Under the pieces are notes generated by a model, which was not told where the DNA came from, did no database searches, and was given only the letters and a program-made list of their open reading frames with translations. Position numbers and translations under genes: made by a program. Source: Silvibacterium acidisoli (lineage in GTDB: Bacteria; Acidobacteriota; Terriglobia; Terriglobales; Acidobacteriaceae). Taken from it: a stretch of 64,000 bases of DNA. The DNA lies in contig CP085323.1 in assembly GCA_022870745.1 (NCBI GenBank), positions 2,046,001 through 2,110,000 of the forward strand. The letters are read 5' to 3'. How positions within the stretch are numbered: the stretch's first letter is position 1; every line of letters begins with the position of its first letter. Of this stretch, positions 45,732-53,557 are shown in pieces.

Positions 45732-46628
45732 CTAGCGAACGCGGGCTGCGACCAGCAAACCCGCGTTGTGCCGTGCCGGCGCATGAGGCTTCGCAACTGC
45801 AGCCGGAGCATACGAGCGATAGACCGAGATATGGAAGCACGACTGGTAGAACTCTTCCTCTACATCGAGCTTGCCGGCGGCCTGCAATGGGAAAAGATAG
45901 CCGCGCATCCAGGCGATCTCGGTGACAGAAAGACCCTTTTTCGCGATGTCCACTGCTGCGCCGGTCAGGTGTGGAGAGGCGATATCGCCATCGGCCGGAG
46001 CCGCGTTGCCGTTGATCTCCAGCAGATGACGCTGGTAGGCGACGGTGCGTACGGCCGAGTTCACCTGCAATGGCCGGTGGAAACGGGCGTAGTGAGCACG
46101 CGAGAGATCGGACAGGAACTTCGCTGTCCACGGACGGGTGTAGCGCCGGTTCATCGGCAGTCCGTCATTGACACGCAGGGTATAGCTGGCTGGCAGCAGT
46201 ACCAGCGCTTTCGATGCCCGCAGGCTGTTCAGCTCGGCATCGTCTTCGATGCGGTCGAGCCCATCGGCTTCGGTGCGCACATTCTGGCGAACCAGTGAGG
46301 CATGCGTGCCAACGAGCGGCAGCAGGTCCATCCGGACTCTCTGAACGGGAACGGGATCGATCTGTTCGGGCACGGAGGCATCCGCGACGGCAACCGCCTG
46401 GTGGCGGCGTCGGCGTTCGTGGGCGCTTAGGTGCCGTGGCGTGGCAGCGTTTCGGCGGCGAACCGCGAGCGTGGCCTCTACTGGGTGGGCGGTGTGATGG
46501 CTTGAAACTGCGCGAGCGCGCCTGACGGCACGTTTGGGAGCCAGCCGGGAGTGTTTCGTTACGGCGACAGCAGGCATCGCCAGTCCGAAAACCAGGGCAA
46601 GTACGACAACAAGTTGGATACGACGCAT
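45732..46628 (-). CDS. DUF5715 protein, M15-like peptidase fold
   Basis: A 298-residue exported protein. A signal peptide (MRRIQLVVVLALVFGLAMPAVA) is followed by a basic, disordered stretch rich in Arg and His (about 24-80). The C-terminal half has S218-x-H220-x2-G-x-A-x-D227, the zinc motif of M15/VanY-type D,D-carboxypeptidases, preceded by NSAVRTVAYQRHL and followed by a helix and the sequence CFHISVY with the presumed third ligand His266. It should trim cell-wall peptides or bind peptidoglycan. ATG 46628 is preferred over 46808, which would precede the signal peptide by 60 residues. A terminator follows it. Confidence 0.82.
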   Translation of the reverse strand: MRRIQLVVVLALVFGLAMPAVAVTKHSRLAPKRAVRRARAVSSHHTAHPVEATLAVRRRNAATPRHLSAHERRRRHQAVAVADASVPEQIDPVPVQRVRMDLLPLVGTHASLVRQNVRTEADGLDRIEDDAELNSLRASKALVLLPASYTLRVNDGLPMNRRYTRPWTAKFLSDLSRAHYARFHRPLQVNSAVRTVAYQRHLLEINGNAAPADGDIASPHLTGAAVDIAKKGLSVTEIAWMRGYLFPLQAAGKLDVEEEFYQSCFHISVYRSYAPAAVAKPHAPARHNAGLLVAARVR

Positions 46629-46845
46629 GAAGGTGGACCGCGGAGAAGCGAGTCCAGAGCTTCCCCAGCATATCGAACCCTGAAGACCGAAAAAAGTAGC
46701 CAGTAGGGTTCCCCGGCAGGAAAAGGTCGAAAGAATTTGTGACCGGTGGCAGGGCGTGCACAGCGGAATTTCATGGGCTTTCCTGCCTGAGGGAGTAAAA
46801 TCCCGCAAAGACAGAAACGCCGTTTAACCAGATTCCCGAGGCATT

Positions 46846-47574
46846 ATGAACGAAGCCATTGTTGCCGCCCCCGCTCTGACCGAAACCCAGCGCGTCGTCG
46901 ATACTTTCGTCGCACCGTCGAAGACCTTTACCGACCTGCTGCGCAAGGCGACCTTCTGGGGTCCGCTGATCATCATGATTGTAGTGGGCGTTATGTTCTC
47001 TTTCTCCGTGCAGCAGAAGGTCGGCTGGGAAAAGGTGACAGAGAACAACATGCACCAGTCGCAGAAGCAGGAAGAGAACTGGGAAAAAATGCCGCCCAAT
47101 GCAAAAGTGATCACGGAGAAGATCACTGCCGGCATCACCTACGGCTACATCGTGATGGTGCTGATATTTACGGCGATCATCGTGCTGCTGGTGTGGGTTA
47201 CGGTGAACTTCGGATTCGCCGGGACCGCGAAGTTCGGACAGGTATTCGCCGTCTACATGTATGCCAACCTGGTGATGAACATCAAGTTCCTGCTGGCGAT
47301 CATCGCGCTGTTTGCCGGCGTGGCGCCCGATTCGTTCCTGCTATCGAACCCTGTCGGAACCAATATCGGTTACTACCTTGGCACCGACATGCCGAAAGCC
47401 CTGCTGGCCTTCGCGAACCATGTCGATCTGTTTGAAATCTGGTCCCTCATCCTTTGCGTGATCGGAGTTTCGATCGTCGCGAAGGTTTCCCGTGGCAAGG
47501 CAGCCGCAGCGGTTGTCGGTTGGTGGCTGATCATTGTGCTGGTCGGCGTCGCGGTCGCCGGAGCCCAGAGCTAA
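46846..47574 (+). CDS. YIP1 family membrane protein
   Basis: A 242-residue protein with five or so transmembrane segments. It starts with VDTFVAPSKTFTDLLRKATFWGPLIIM, the usual start of bacterial YIP1-domain proteins, has an extracytoplasmic loop (about 55-90), and ends VGWWLIIVLVGVAVAGA. The function of bacterial YIP1 proteins is unknown. It stands alone, with a GAGG near the start, and converges with recQ leaving 3 bp between stops. Confidence 0.8.
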   Translation: MNEAIVAAPALTETQRVVDTFVAPSKTFTDLLRKATFWGPLIIMIVVGVMFSFSVQQKVGWEKVTENNMHQSQKQEENWEKMPPNAKVITEKITAGITYGYIVMVLIFTAIIVLLVWVTVNFGFAGTAKFGQVFAVYMYANLVMNIKFLLAIIALFAGVAPDSFLLSNPVGTNIGYYLGTDMPKALLAFANHVDLFEIWSLILCVIGVSIVAKVSRGKAAAAVVGWWLIIVLVGVAVAGAQS

Positions 47575-47577
47575 AAT

Positions 47578-49638
47578 CTAGCCTTCGGTGCAGATCGAAC
47601 AGATCTCTGTGCCGAAGCGCGAGGCCTTTTCCGGGCCGATGCCGGATATCTGCAGCAGGTCGTCCATCGTCCGCGGCCTTTCGAGCACGATGGCACGCAG
47701 GGTTTTATCTCCAAAGATGCGGAAGGCGGGGAAGCCATGCTTCTTCGCCTCGCCGGACCGCCAGGCGCGCAGGCGCTTCTCGCGTTCAGCCTCGGCCGGA
47801 GAAAACGGCGTCTCGTCGTCTGCTGGAGCAGCCGAGGATGGCGCCGCTGCCTTGCCGGACGAACTCTTCTTCGCGCTGCGTGCAGGCTTGCGGCTGCGAT
47901 CCTGCGTCTCGGTTCCCGAGGCGTCTGGCAGCAACAGTTCGGGTGGCGTTTCGGTCAGCTCTTCACCTTCGGAGGTAAGGCCGACTTTGCGGTAAGGAAT
48001 GGTGCGGCCATCCGTCTCGAACGTAGCCTCTTCCATGGTCGCGTAACCGCCGCGGGCCAGCGAAACCAGCAGCGTCTCGAACTCGTCACGGTCCATCTGC
48101 TCGCGGGGAAAGAGCTGCTTGTGCAGCTTGCCGACGGACGAGCCGCGCGTGCCGCGCAGCGTGCGGATCACGTCCATCACCGTCCGCTGTTCGAGATCGG
48201 TCAGCGGGCGGAAGACCTGCGCAATTGCCTGTTCCGGCGCACAGAAGTCGCAGATGCCGCATAGCCGCCCGGAGTCTTCCTCATCACCGAAGTGCTCGAT
48301 CAGAGCGGCCATGCGGCAGCGCGCGCCTTCGGTAAAGCGCATCATCTTTTCCACCTGTGCCTGCCGGTTCGAGCTTTGCGCGGAGTAGGGTGCACGCCAG
48401 GTGGTGTTGCCCCTGGTGACGTTGCCTTCAAAATCGATAACGGCGCCGCCGTGCGCCGCCAGCTTGTCCAGCGCCTTACCGAAGACTTCGGCATCCATCT
48501 TCAGAGCGTCGCGGACTTCGTCTGCGGGACGTGGCTCGGCCTTCAGCGATTTCACGATCCGGTCGAGGATATCGAGCTCGGGGTAGTCGCGCTGGTAGAA
48601 GAAGTCATGCGTGCGCCGGTCGGCGTAGGAGTGCATCAGGATCGTCCGGCTCGGCTTGCCGTCGCGTCCGGCGCGGCCGATCTCCTGGTAGTAGCCCTCG
48701 AGCGCGGCGGGAAGCGCGATGTGGATCACCGTGCGGACATCCGCCTTGTCGATACCCATGCCAAAGGCAATGGTCGCGACCACGACCTGAACAGCTCCCT
48801 CGATGAAGTGCCGCTGGATCCGTTCGCGGGTTTCGGGGTCGAGCCCGGCGTGATAGGCGGCAGCCGGGAAGGCCTCGCCCAGTACGCGCGCGGTCTCCTC
48901 GGCCTCTTTGCGTGTGGGTGCATAGACGATGGCCGGTCTGCGCTCCTCGCGCGTGAGCAGTTCGCGGGCAAGCTGGGCGCGGCGGGGCTTTGAAACCTCG
49001 ACGGCTTCGATGGCGAGATTTTTTCTGCGGAAGCCGTGGATGAAGCGGGCGGCATTCTTCAGGTGGAGCTGATTGAGAATGTCGTCCTGAACGACCGGCG
49101 TCGCCGTAGCCGTAAGCGCTATCACTGGCGCGGGCCGCAGTGCCTGCAGTGATTCACCCAGCAGGCGGTAGTCAGGGCGAAAATCGTGTCCCCAGCCGGA
49201 GATGCAATGGGCTTCGTCGATGGCGATCAGGTTCGGCTTGCGCTTGGCCAGCATCTCGACGAAGCCGGGCACGCGCAGCCGTTCCGGCGCGAGGAAGAAG
49301 AACTGCAGGTTGCCGTCGAGGTAGTCGCGGCAGACAGCGCGCGAAGCCTCGCGGTCGAGTCCCGAGTGAATGCGCCCCACCCGCAGTCCTAAAGCCGCCA
49401 GCTTCGAGGACTGGTCTTCCATCAGCGCAATCAGTGGACTCACCACCAGCGCCGTACCGCCCCGCGCCAGCGCAGGGAGCTGGTAGCAGAGCGATTTGCC
49501 CGCACCCGTAGGCATAACCAGCAGCACGTCGCGGCCGGAGATGGCAGCGCGGCATACCTCTTCCTGGTTGGCACGGAAGTCCGGAAAACCGAAGACCTGC
49601 CGGAGAACGTCAATGGGGGCTCGCACTGCCTGATTCAT
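47578..49638 (-). CDS. recQ: RecQ family ATP-dependent DNA helicase
   Basis: A 686-residue RecQ helicase, slightly longer than the E. coli protein. Motif 0 is present near FGFPDFRANQEEVC, Walker A MPTGAGKS is at 42-49, DEAH is at 141-144, and a QEIGRAGRDG motif VI is visible. A four-Cys zinc motif (CRMAALIEHFGDEEDSGRLCGICDFC) follows, then the RQC winged helix and, after a disordered Ser/Lys/Pro-rich linker (about 585-610), an HRDC domain at the C-terminus. It unwinds 3'-5' in recombination repair. Confidence 0.95.
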   Translation of the reverse strand: MNQAVRAPIDVLRQVFGFPDFRANQEEVCRAAISGRDVLLVMPTGAGKSLCYQLPALARGGTALVVSPLIALMEDQSSKLAALGLRVGRIHSGLDREASRAVCRDYLDGNLQFFFLAPERLRVPGFVEMLAKRKPNLIAIDEAHCISGWGHDFRPDYRLLGESLQALRPAPVIALTATATPVVQDDILNQLHLKNAARFIHGFRRKNLAIEAVEVSKPRRAQLARELLTREERRPAIVYAPTRKEAEETARVLGEAFPAAAYHAGLDPETRERIQRHFIEGAVQVVVATIAFGMGIDKADVRTVIHIALPAALEGYYQEIGRAGRDGKPSRTILMHSYADRRTHDFFYQRDYPELDILDRIVKSLKAEPRPADEVRDALKMDAEVFGKALDKLAAHGGAVIDFEGNVTRGNTTWRAPYSAQSSNRQAQVEKMMRFTEGARCRMAALIEHFGDEEDSGRLCGICDFCAPEQAIAQVFRPLTDLEQRTVMDVIRTLRGTRGSSVGKLHKQLFPREQMDRDEFETLLVSLARGGYATMEEATFETDGRTIPYRKVGLTSEGEELTETPPELLLPDASGTETQDRSRKPARSAKKSSSGKAAAPSSAAPADDETPFSPAEAEREKRLRAWRSGEAKKHGFPAFRIFGDKTLRAIVLERPRTMDDLLQISGIGPEKASRFGTEICSICTEG

Positions 49639-49863
49639 GCGGATCGTTACTTATGAGTTTATCGCGAGGGTAGCCTGTGCGGGTTTGACCGGTCCGGCCT
49701 GCTACACGATGGTTCCGGATCAAAGACTACGGCGCCACCATGCCATTTTGGGAAGCATAAGGTATTGCCTCAACGCGCAATGAACATTCTCGTCTAGTGT
49801 GTCTCCGGAAAATACGGTGAGTAGTAGAGGATTCATTTAAGCGGCCAACTTGGTCGCTAAATG

Positions 49864-49895
49864 GCGAAAGCCTCGGTGGCCACCGAGGCTTTCGC
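49864..49895. repeat. Perfect 32-bp palindrome upstream of a small gene
   Basis: Left arm 49864-49879 and right arm 49880-49895 are exact reverse complements with no spacer. It ends eight bases before the AGGAGGT ribosome site of the 40-codon gene. There is no T-run, so it is unlikely to be a terminator. The outer ten bases of the left arm (GCGAAAGCCT) recur within the gene at 49965-49974. Confidence 0.75.
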
Positions 49896-49913
49896 TCAAC
49901 TAAGGAGGTAGGG

Positions 49914-50036
49914 ATGGAGAAATCATCCTCACCAGACCGTAGGCCCGCTCAGGTTACAGCCTGGGCGAAAGCCTTGTGGGTTGTTGTGAAAGTCGGTGCC
50001 GATATCTGGCGCCTTATCTGGCGCCTGTTTCACTAG
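49914..50036 (+). CDS. Small 40-residue Trp-rich hydrophobic/amphipathic protein
   Basis: A 40-codon gene with an excellent ribosome site (TAAGGAGGT at 49901-49909, 4 nt before ATG). The first 12 residues are polar (with DRRP); the remaining part is one predicted helix with four Trp (17, 22, 32, 36), several Val/Leu/Ile, and Lys/Arg on one face. An in-frame 12-bp tandem repeat TATCTGGCGCCT (50003-50014, 50015-50026) gives an IWRL repeat. The design resembles small membrane-binding peptides such as type I toxin or regulatory proteins, but no family was recognised. It is flanked by hairpins on both sides and stands alone between recQ and fabF. Confidence 0.6.
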   Translation: MEKSSSPDRRPAQVTAWAKALWVVVKVGADIWRLIWRLFH

Positions 50037-50051
50037 ACCCTGAATCACTAG

Positions 50052-50084
50052 CCCCGGTCTGCCAGCAGGAACTGGCAGGCCGGG
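50052..50084. terminator. Hairpin downstream of the small gene, possible terminator
   Basis: A stem of about 13 bp (50053-50065 with 50072-50084, one G-T pair) with a 6-nt loop. The downstream sequence (CTTATGTAATTA) is only moderately T-rich. It may end the small-gene transcript, or protect the 3' end of fabF mRNA from the other side. Confidence 0.45.
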
Positions 50085-50149
50085 CTTATGTAATTATCGT
50101 CGGCTTATTTTTTACAGGTGTCAATTCAAAATCTGTGACGCCTGTTGCA

Positions 50150-51397
50150 CTATTCCTGCCAGCGGCGGAAGACAAGCGATCCGTTGATGCCGCCGAAGCC
50201 GAAGGAGTTCGACAGCGCGGCGTTGATGGTCATCTCGCGTGCCACATTGGGAATGTAATCCAGCTTGCACTCGGGATCGACGTTGTCGAGGTTGATCGTC
50301 GGTGGAGCCTTCTGGTTGATCAGCGACAGCACCGTGATGCCTGCCTCCAGGCCGCCGGCGCCACCGAGCAGGTGCCCGGTCATCGACTTGGTCGAGCTCA
50401 CCTTGAGCTTGTGGCTTGTGGCATGCTCGCCGAAGACGATCTCGATCGCGCGCGACTCGTTTCCGTCGCCCAGAGGCGTAGAGGTGGCGTGCGCGTTCAC
50501 GTAATCAATTTCGGTCGGGTTGATCTTCGCATCGCGTAGAGCTGCGCGCATGCTGCGCTGGGCGCCTTCACCGTCGGGCGCGATGCCCGTCATGTGGTAA
50601 GCGTCCGCGCTCATGCCGTAGCCGCAGAGCTCAGCGAGGATCTTCGCGCCGCGTGCCTTGGCGAACTCCAGCTCTTCCAGAACCAGGATGCCCGCGCCTT
50701 CGCCCACCACGAATCCGTCGCGGTCCTTGTCGAAAGGACGGCTAGCCTTGGAAGGGGCTTCGTTCCGGGTGGAAAGGGCGCGCATGGCAGCGAATCCGCC
50801 GACAGACATCGGCGTTACCGCGGCTTCGGAACCACCTGCGATCATCACGTCGGCATCGCCGTGCTCGATGATGCGGAAGGCGTCGCCGATGGAGTTTGCG
50901 CTGGTGGTGCAGGCGGTGGCCGTCGCCGAGATCGGTCCCTTGGCGCCGTACTTGATGCTCACATGACCGGCTGCCATGTTAACGATGGCTGCCGGAATGA
51001 AGAAAGGCGATATCTTGCGCGGGCCGCCGGAAAGGAGGTTCGAGTGTTCGCGCTCGATGACCTCAAATCCGCCGATTCCCGAACCGATGTATGTGCCCAC
51101 ACGGTCGGCGATCTCCGGCGTAATCTTCAGGCCGGAGTGCTCGATCGCTTCCTGTGAGGCAGCAATCGCAAGATGGATGAAACGGCCCATCTTGCGTGCT
51201 TCTTTCTTGTCGATGAACTGCAGCGGATCGAAGTTTTTCACTTCGGCTGCAAAGGTCACGGAAAAACCGGTCGTGTCGAACTGGGTAATGGGAGCAATAC
51301 CGCCCTTGCCGGCCGACAGGTTCGCCCAGACTTCGGGCGCCGTGTTACCGACCCCGCAGTTCAGTCCCAATCCTGTGACTACAACACGCCGTTGCAA
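50150..51397 (-). CDS. fabF: Beta-ketoacyl-ACP synthase II
   Basis: A 415-residue KAS II, the usual FabF length. The active-site Cys163 lies in TATACTTSANS, with His303 (NAHATSTPLGD) and His342 (STKSMTGHLLGGAGG) completing the Cys-His-His triad. The start RRVVVTGLGLNCGVGN and GVGTYIGSGIGG-like block are canonical. It elongates acyl-ACP in type II fatty acid synthesis. It lies 2 bp downstream of acpP; the acpP-fabF pairing is a standard operon. Confidence 0.97.
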   Translation of the reverse strand: MQRRVVVTGLGLNCGVGNTAPEVWANLSAGKGGIAPITQFDTTGFSVTFAAEVKNFDPLQFIDKKEARKMGRFIHLAIAASQEAIEHSGLKITPEIADRVGTYIGSGIGGFEVIEREHSNLLSGGPRKISPFFIPAAIVNMAAGHVSIKYGAKGPISATATACTTSANSIGDAFRIIEHGDADVMIAGGSEAAVTPMSVGGFAAMRALSTRNEAPSKASRPFDKDRDGFVVGEGAGILVLEELEFAKARGAKILAELCGYGMSADAYHMTGIAPDGEGAQRSMRAALRDAKINPTEIDYVNAHATSTPLGDGNESRAIEIVFGEHATSHKLKVSSTKSMTGHLLGGAGGLEAGITVLSLINQKAPPTINLDNVDPECKLDYIPNVAREMTINAALSNSFGFGGINGSLVFRRWQE

Positions 51398-51399
51398 AG

Positions 51400-51645
51400 T
51401 TACTTGCCGCCCTTCGCGTTCTTATCGATGTAATCGACTGCGTCCTTGACCGTCTTGATCTTCTCGGCGTCTTCGTCCGGAATCTCGATGTCGAAGGCTT
51501 CTTCGAACTGCATGACCAGCTCGACGACGTCGAGCGAATCCGCGCCCAGGTCTTCCTGGAAGGAGGCGCCAGGCGTTACCTCGGCCTCATCCACCTGCAA
51601 TTGCTCGACGATGATCTGTTTTACCTTTTCTTCCACTGCTGCCAT
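51400..51645 (-). CDS. acpP: Acyl carrier protein
   Basis: An 81-residue acidic protein with the phosphopantetheine site Ser37 in [18 protein letters not shown], and the four-helix pattern [14 protein letters not shown]...[19 protein letters not shown]. It carries growing acyl chains in fatty acid synthesis. It is the first gene of the acpP-fabF pair. The 220-bp region upstream, shared with divergent rmuC, should hold its promoter. Confidence 0.98.
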   Translation of the reverse strand: MAAVEEKVKQIIVEQLQVDEAEVTPGASFQEDLGADSLDVVELVMQFEEAFDIEIPDEDAEKIKTVKDAVDYIDKNAKGGK

Positions 51646-51869
51646 GCCTGTCTCCTCTTACAACTGAATAAATGCTAAAAACCAAAACCCTTGGGACCCG
51701 GAAATAAGCACTGTTGCCGGGAGGCACAGCCCATAATAGCCCCGAAATTCCAAGTCTACTAACCGCCTGAAATCGTGTAAAGCGGACGGGGAAGCTTTCT
51801 TTTCAAGGATTCACATGCGGACAAAGGGATTCACAGGGCATACCGATTTTCCCGGCGGTATATTCAGGC

Positions 51870-53417
51870 ATGGTCCTCGAAATCCTCCTCGCCTTGCTGG
51901 GCGGCGCTGCCGTCGGCGCGGCCCTCGTATGGGCTCTTGCCGCTGGCCGCTCGCGCACCCACGAGACTGAGATGCGCGTTGCCTCCGAGCGGCTTACCGC
52001 CGAACTTGCTTCAGAAAAACAGCGCGCCACTGTCCTCCAGGCGGAACGCTCAGCCTACGCCGAACGAGACGCAGCCCAGGGGCGGCAGCTCACCCAGCTC
52101 GAATCCGACCGCGCCGGCCTTGAAAGCAGTGTTCGCCACCTGACTGACGCCGCGGCCCAGCAAAAGATAGCTCTTGAAGCCGCCGCAACCTCTCATAGCG
52201 AATTGCGAACCCAGAATGCCGAGCTGGGAGCTCAGGTAGCCCGGCTCCGTACCGCCTTTGAGGCAGAACAGAAGAATGCCAAGGAGAAGCTCGAAACCCT
52301 GACTGCCGCAAAGCAGGACATGGCGAACCAGTTCGAAGCGCTGGCCAACAAGATCCTCGATGAGAAGTCCAAAAAATTCACCGAGCAGAACCAGGCGAAC
52401 CTCGGCAACCTGATCGCCCCGATCAAGGAAAAGTTCAGCGAGTTCCAGCAGAAGGTTGAGAGCCTGGAAAAGGACGGCATCGCCGGGCGTTCCGAACTGA
52501 AAACGGAAATCGCCCAGCTCCGCACCCTCAACGAGCGCCTCTCGCAGGAGGCGAACAATCTCGCCGGTGCGCTCAAGGGCTCGTCGAAGACGCAGGGCGA
52601 CTGGGGTGAATACGTGCTCGAGAGCATCCTCGAAGCCTCGGGCCTGCGCAAGGGACATGAGTACCGTGTGCAAAAGAGTTACGCCCAGTCGGAAGATGCC
52701 GACCGTGCAAACGCGCGGCCCGATTTGATTCTCGATTTGCCAGGAAAGCGAAACTTGATACTCGATGCCAAAGTTTCGCTGAATCAGTACAGCACGTACT
52801 GCAATACCGAGGACGGACAGGAGCGGGAAGTAGCCCTCAAACAGCACCTCAGCTCAGTTCGGAAGCACATTCGTGACTTATCCGATCGTAATTATCAGAA
52901 GCTTTACGACATCAATACGCCAGATTTTGTAGTGATGTTCGTGCCGATAGAACCTGCCTTCATGCTGGCGATCTCTCATGACGGTAACCTTTGGCAGGAG
53001 GCGTGGGACAAGAACATTTTGCTAGTAAGCCCGAGTACTCTTTTGTTCGTCCTGCGCACCGTCTCGCACCTTTGGCGGCAGGAGCTACAAGCGAAGAGTA
53101 TTCAAGACATAGTTAAGAAAGGTGGTGCCCTGTACGACAAACTTGCGGGCGTTCTTGAAGATCTAACGCAGGTGGGTGACAGGCTAGGCAAAGCACAAGA
53201 AGCCTATGAAAGTGCGTATAAGAAGCTGGCGCTGGGTCAAAATAACGCTCTTCAGCAGGCTGAAGCTTTCAAAAAATTAGGGGTGAAGCCAACTAAATCC
53301 ATAATAAAAGCTCTTCCACAAAAGATTGCCGAGGTAGTCGACCTCGACGCCGTCCCCGTGCAGGAAGAGCTGCTGGAACTGGCAGCGGCGGAAGAGAACG
53401 ACTCCGCCAAAAGCTGA
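51870..53417 (+). CDS. rmuC: DNA recombination protein RmuC
   Basis: A 515-residue RmuC. An N-terminal transmembrane helix (LEILLALLGGAAVGAALVWALA) is followed by a long coiled coil (about 30-215, rich in Glu/Lys/Gln) and the RmuC nuclease-like domain beginning QGDWGEYVLESILEASGL, with PDLILDLPGKRNLILDAKVSL containing the PD-(D/E)XK-like residues. It is implicated in limiting inversions and genome rearrangement. Odd point: about 52680-53335 is AT-rich (42-48% GC on most lines by hand count, one line 58%) whereas flanking parts of the same gene are 62-65%. Confidence 0.93.
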   Translation: MVLEILLALLGGAAVGAALVWALAAGRSRTHETEMRVASERLTAELASEKQRATVLQAERSAYAERDAAQGRQLTQLESDRAGLESSVRHLTDAAAQQKIALEAAATSHSELRTQNAELGAQVARLRTAFEAEQKNAKEKLETLTAAKQDMANQFEALANKILDEKSKKFTEQNQANLGNLIAPIKEKFSEFQQKVESLEKDGIAGRSELKTEIAQLRTLNERLSQEANNLAGALKGSSKTQGDWGEYVLESILEASGLRKGHEYRVQKSYAQSEDADRANARPDLILDLPGKRNLILDAKVSLNQYSTYCNTEDGQEREVALKQHLSSVRKHIRDLSDRNYQKLYDINTPDFVVMFVPIEPAFMLAISHDGNLWQEAWDKNILLVSPSTLLFVLRTVSHLWRQELQAKSIQDIVKKGGALYDKLAGVLEDLTQVGDRLGKAQEAYESAYKKLALGQNNALQQAEAFKKLGVKPTKSIIKALPQKIAEVVDLDAVPVQEELLELAAAEENDSAKS

Positions 53418-53424
53418 AAGACGT

Positions 53425-53504
53425 TCACCGCAAAGACGCAAAGGCCGCAAAGTCTCGTAACCTTTGCGGCTTTTCTTTGCGCTCTTAGCGTCTTCGCGGT
53501 GAAT
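53425..53504. repeat. Large imperfect inverted repeat (TTCACCGCAAAGACGCAAAG type)
   Basis: TTCACCGCAAAGACGCAAAG begins the left arm at 53425 and CGTCTTCGCGGTGAA ends the right arm at 53504; inner segments CCGCAAAG and CTTTGCGG pair at the centre. It sits between the convergent rmuC gene and the outer-membrane barrel gene. Elements of this wording are scattered between genes in several bacterial phyla, which suggests a mobile or REP-like intergenic repeat; it may also stop transcription. Confidence 0.6.
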
Positions 53505-53557
53505 GATTTACCTGTGCTCGCAGCAAAGCGACTTACTGTGCTCTGAGCCCTGTACTC

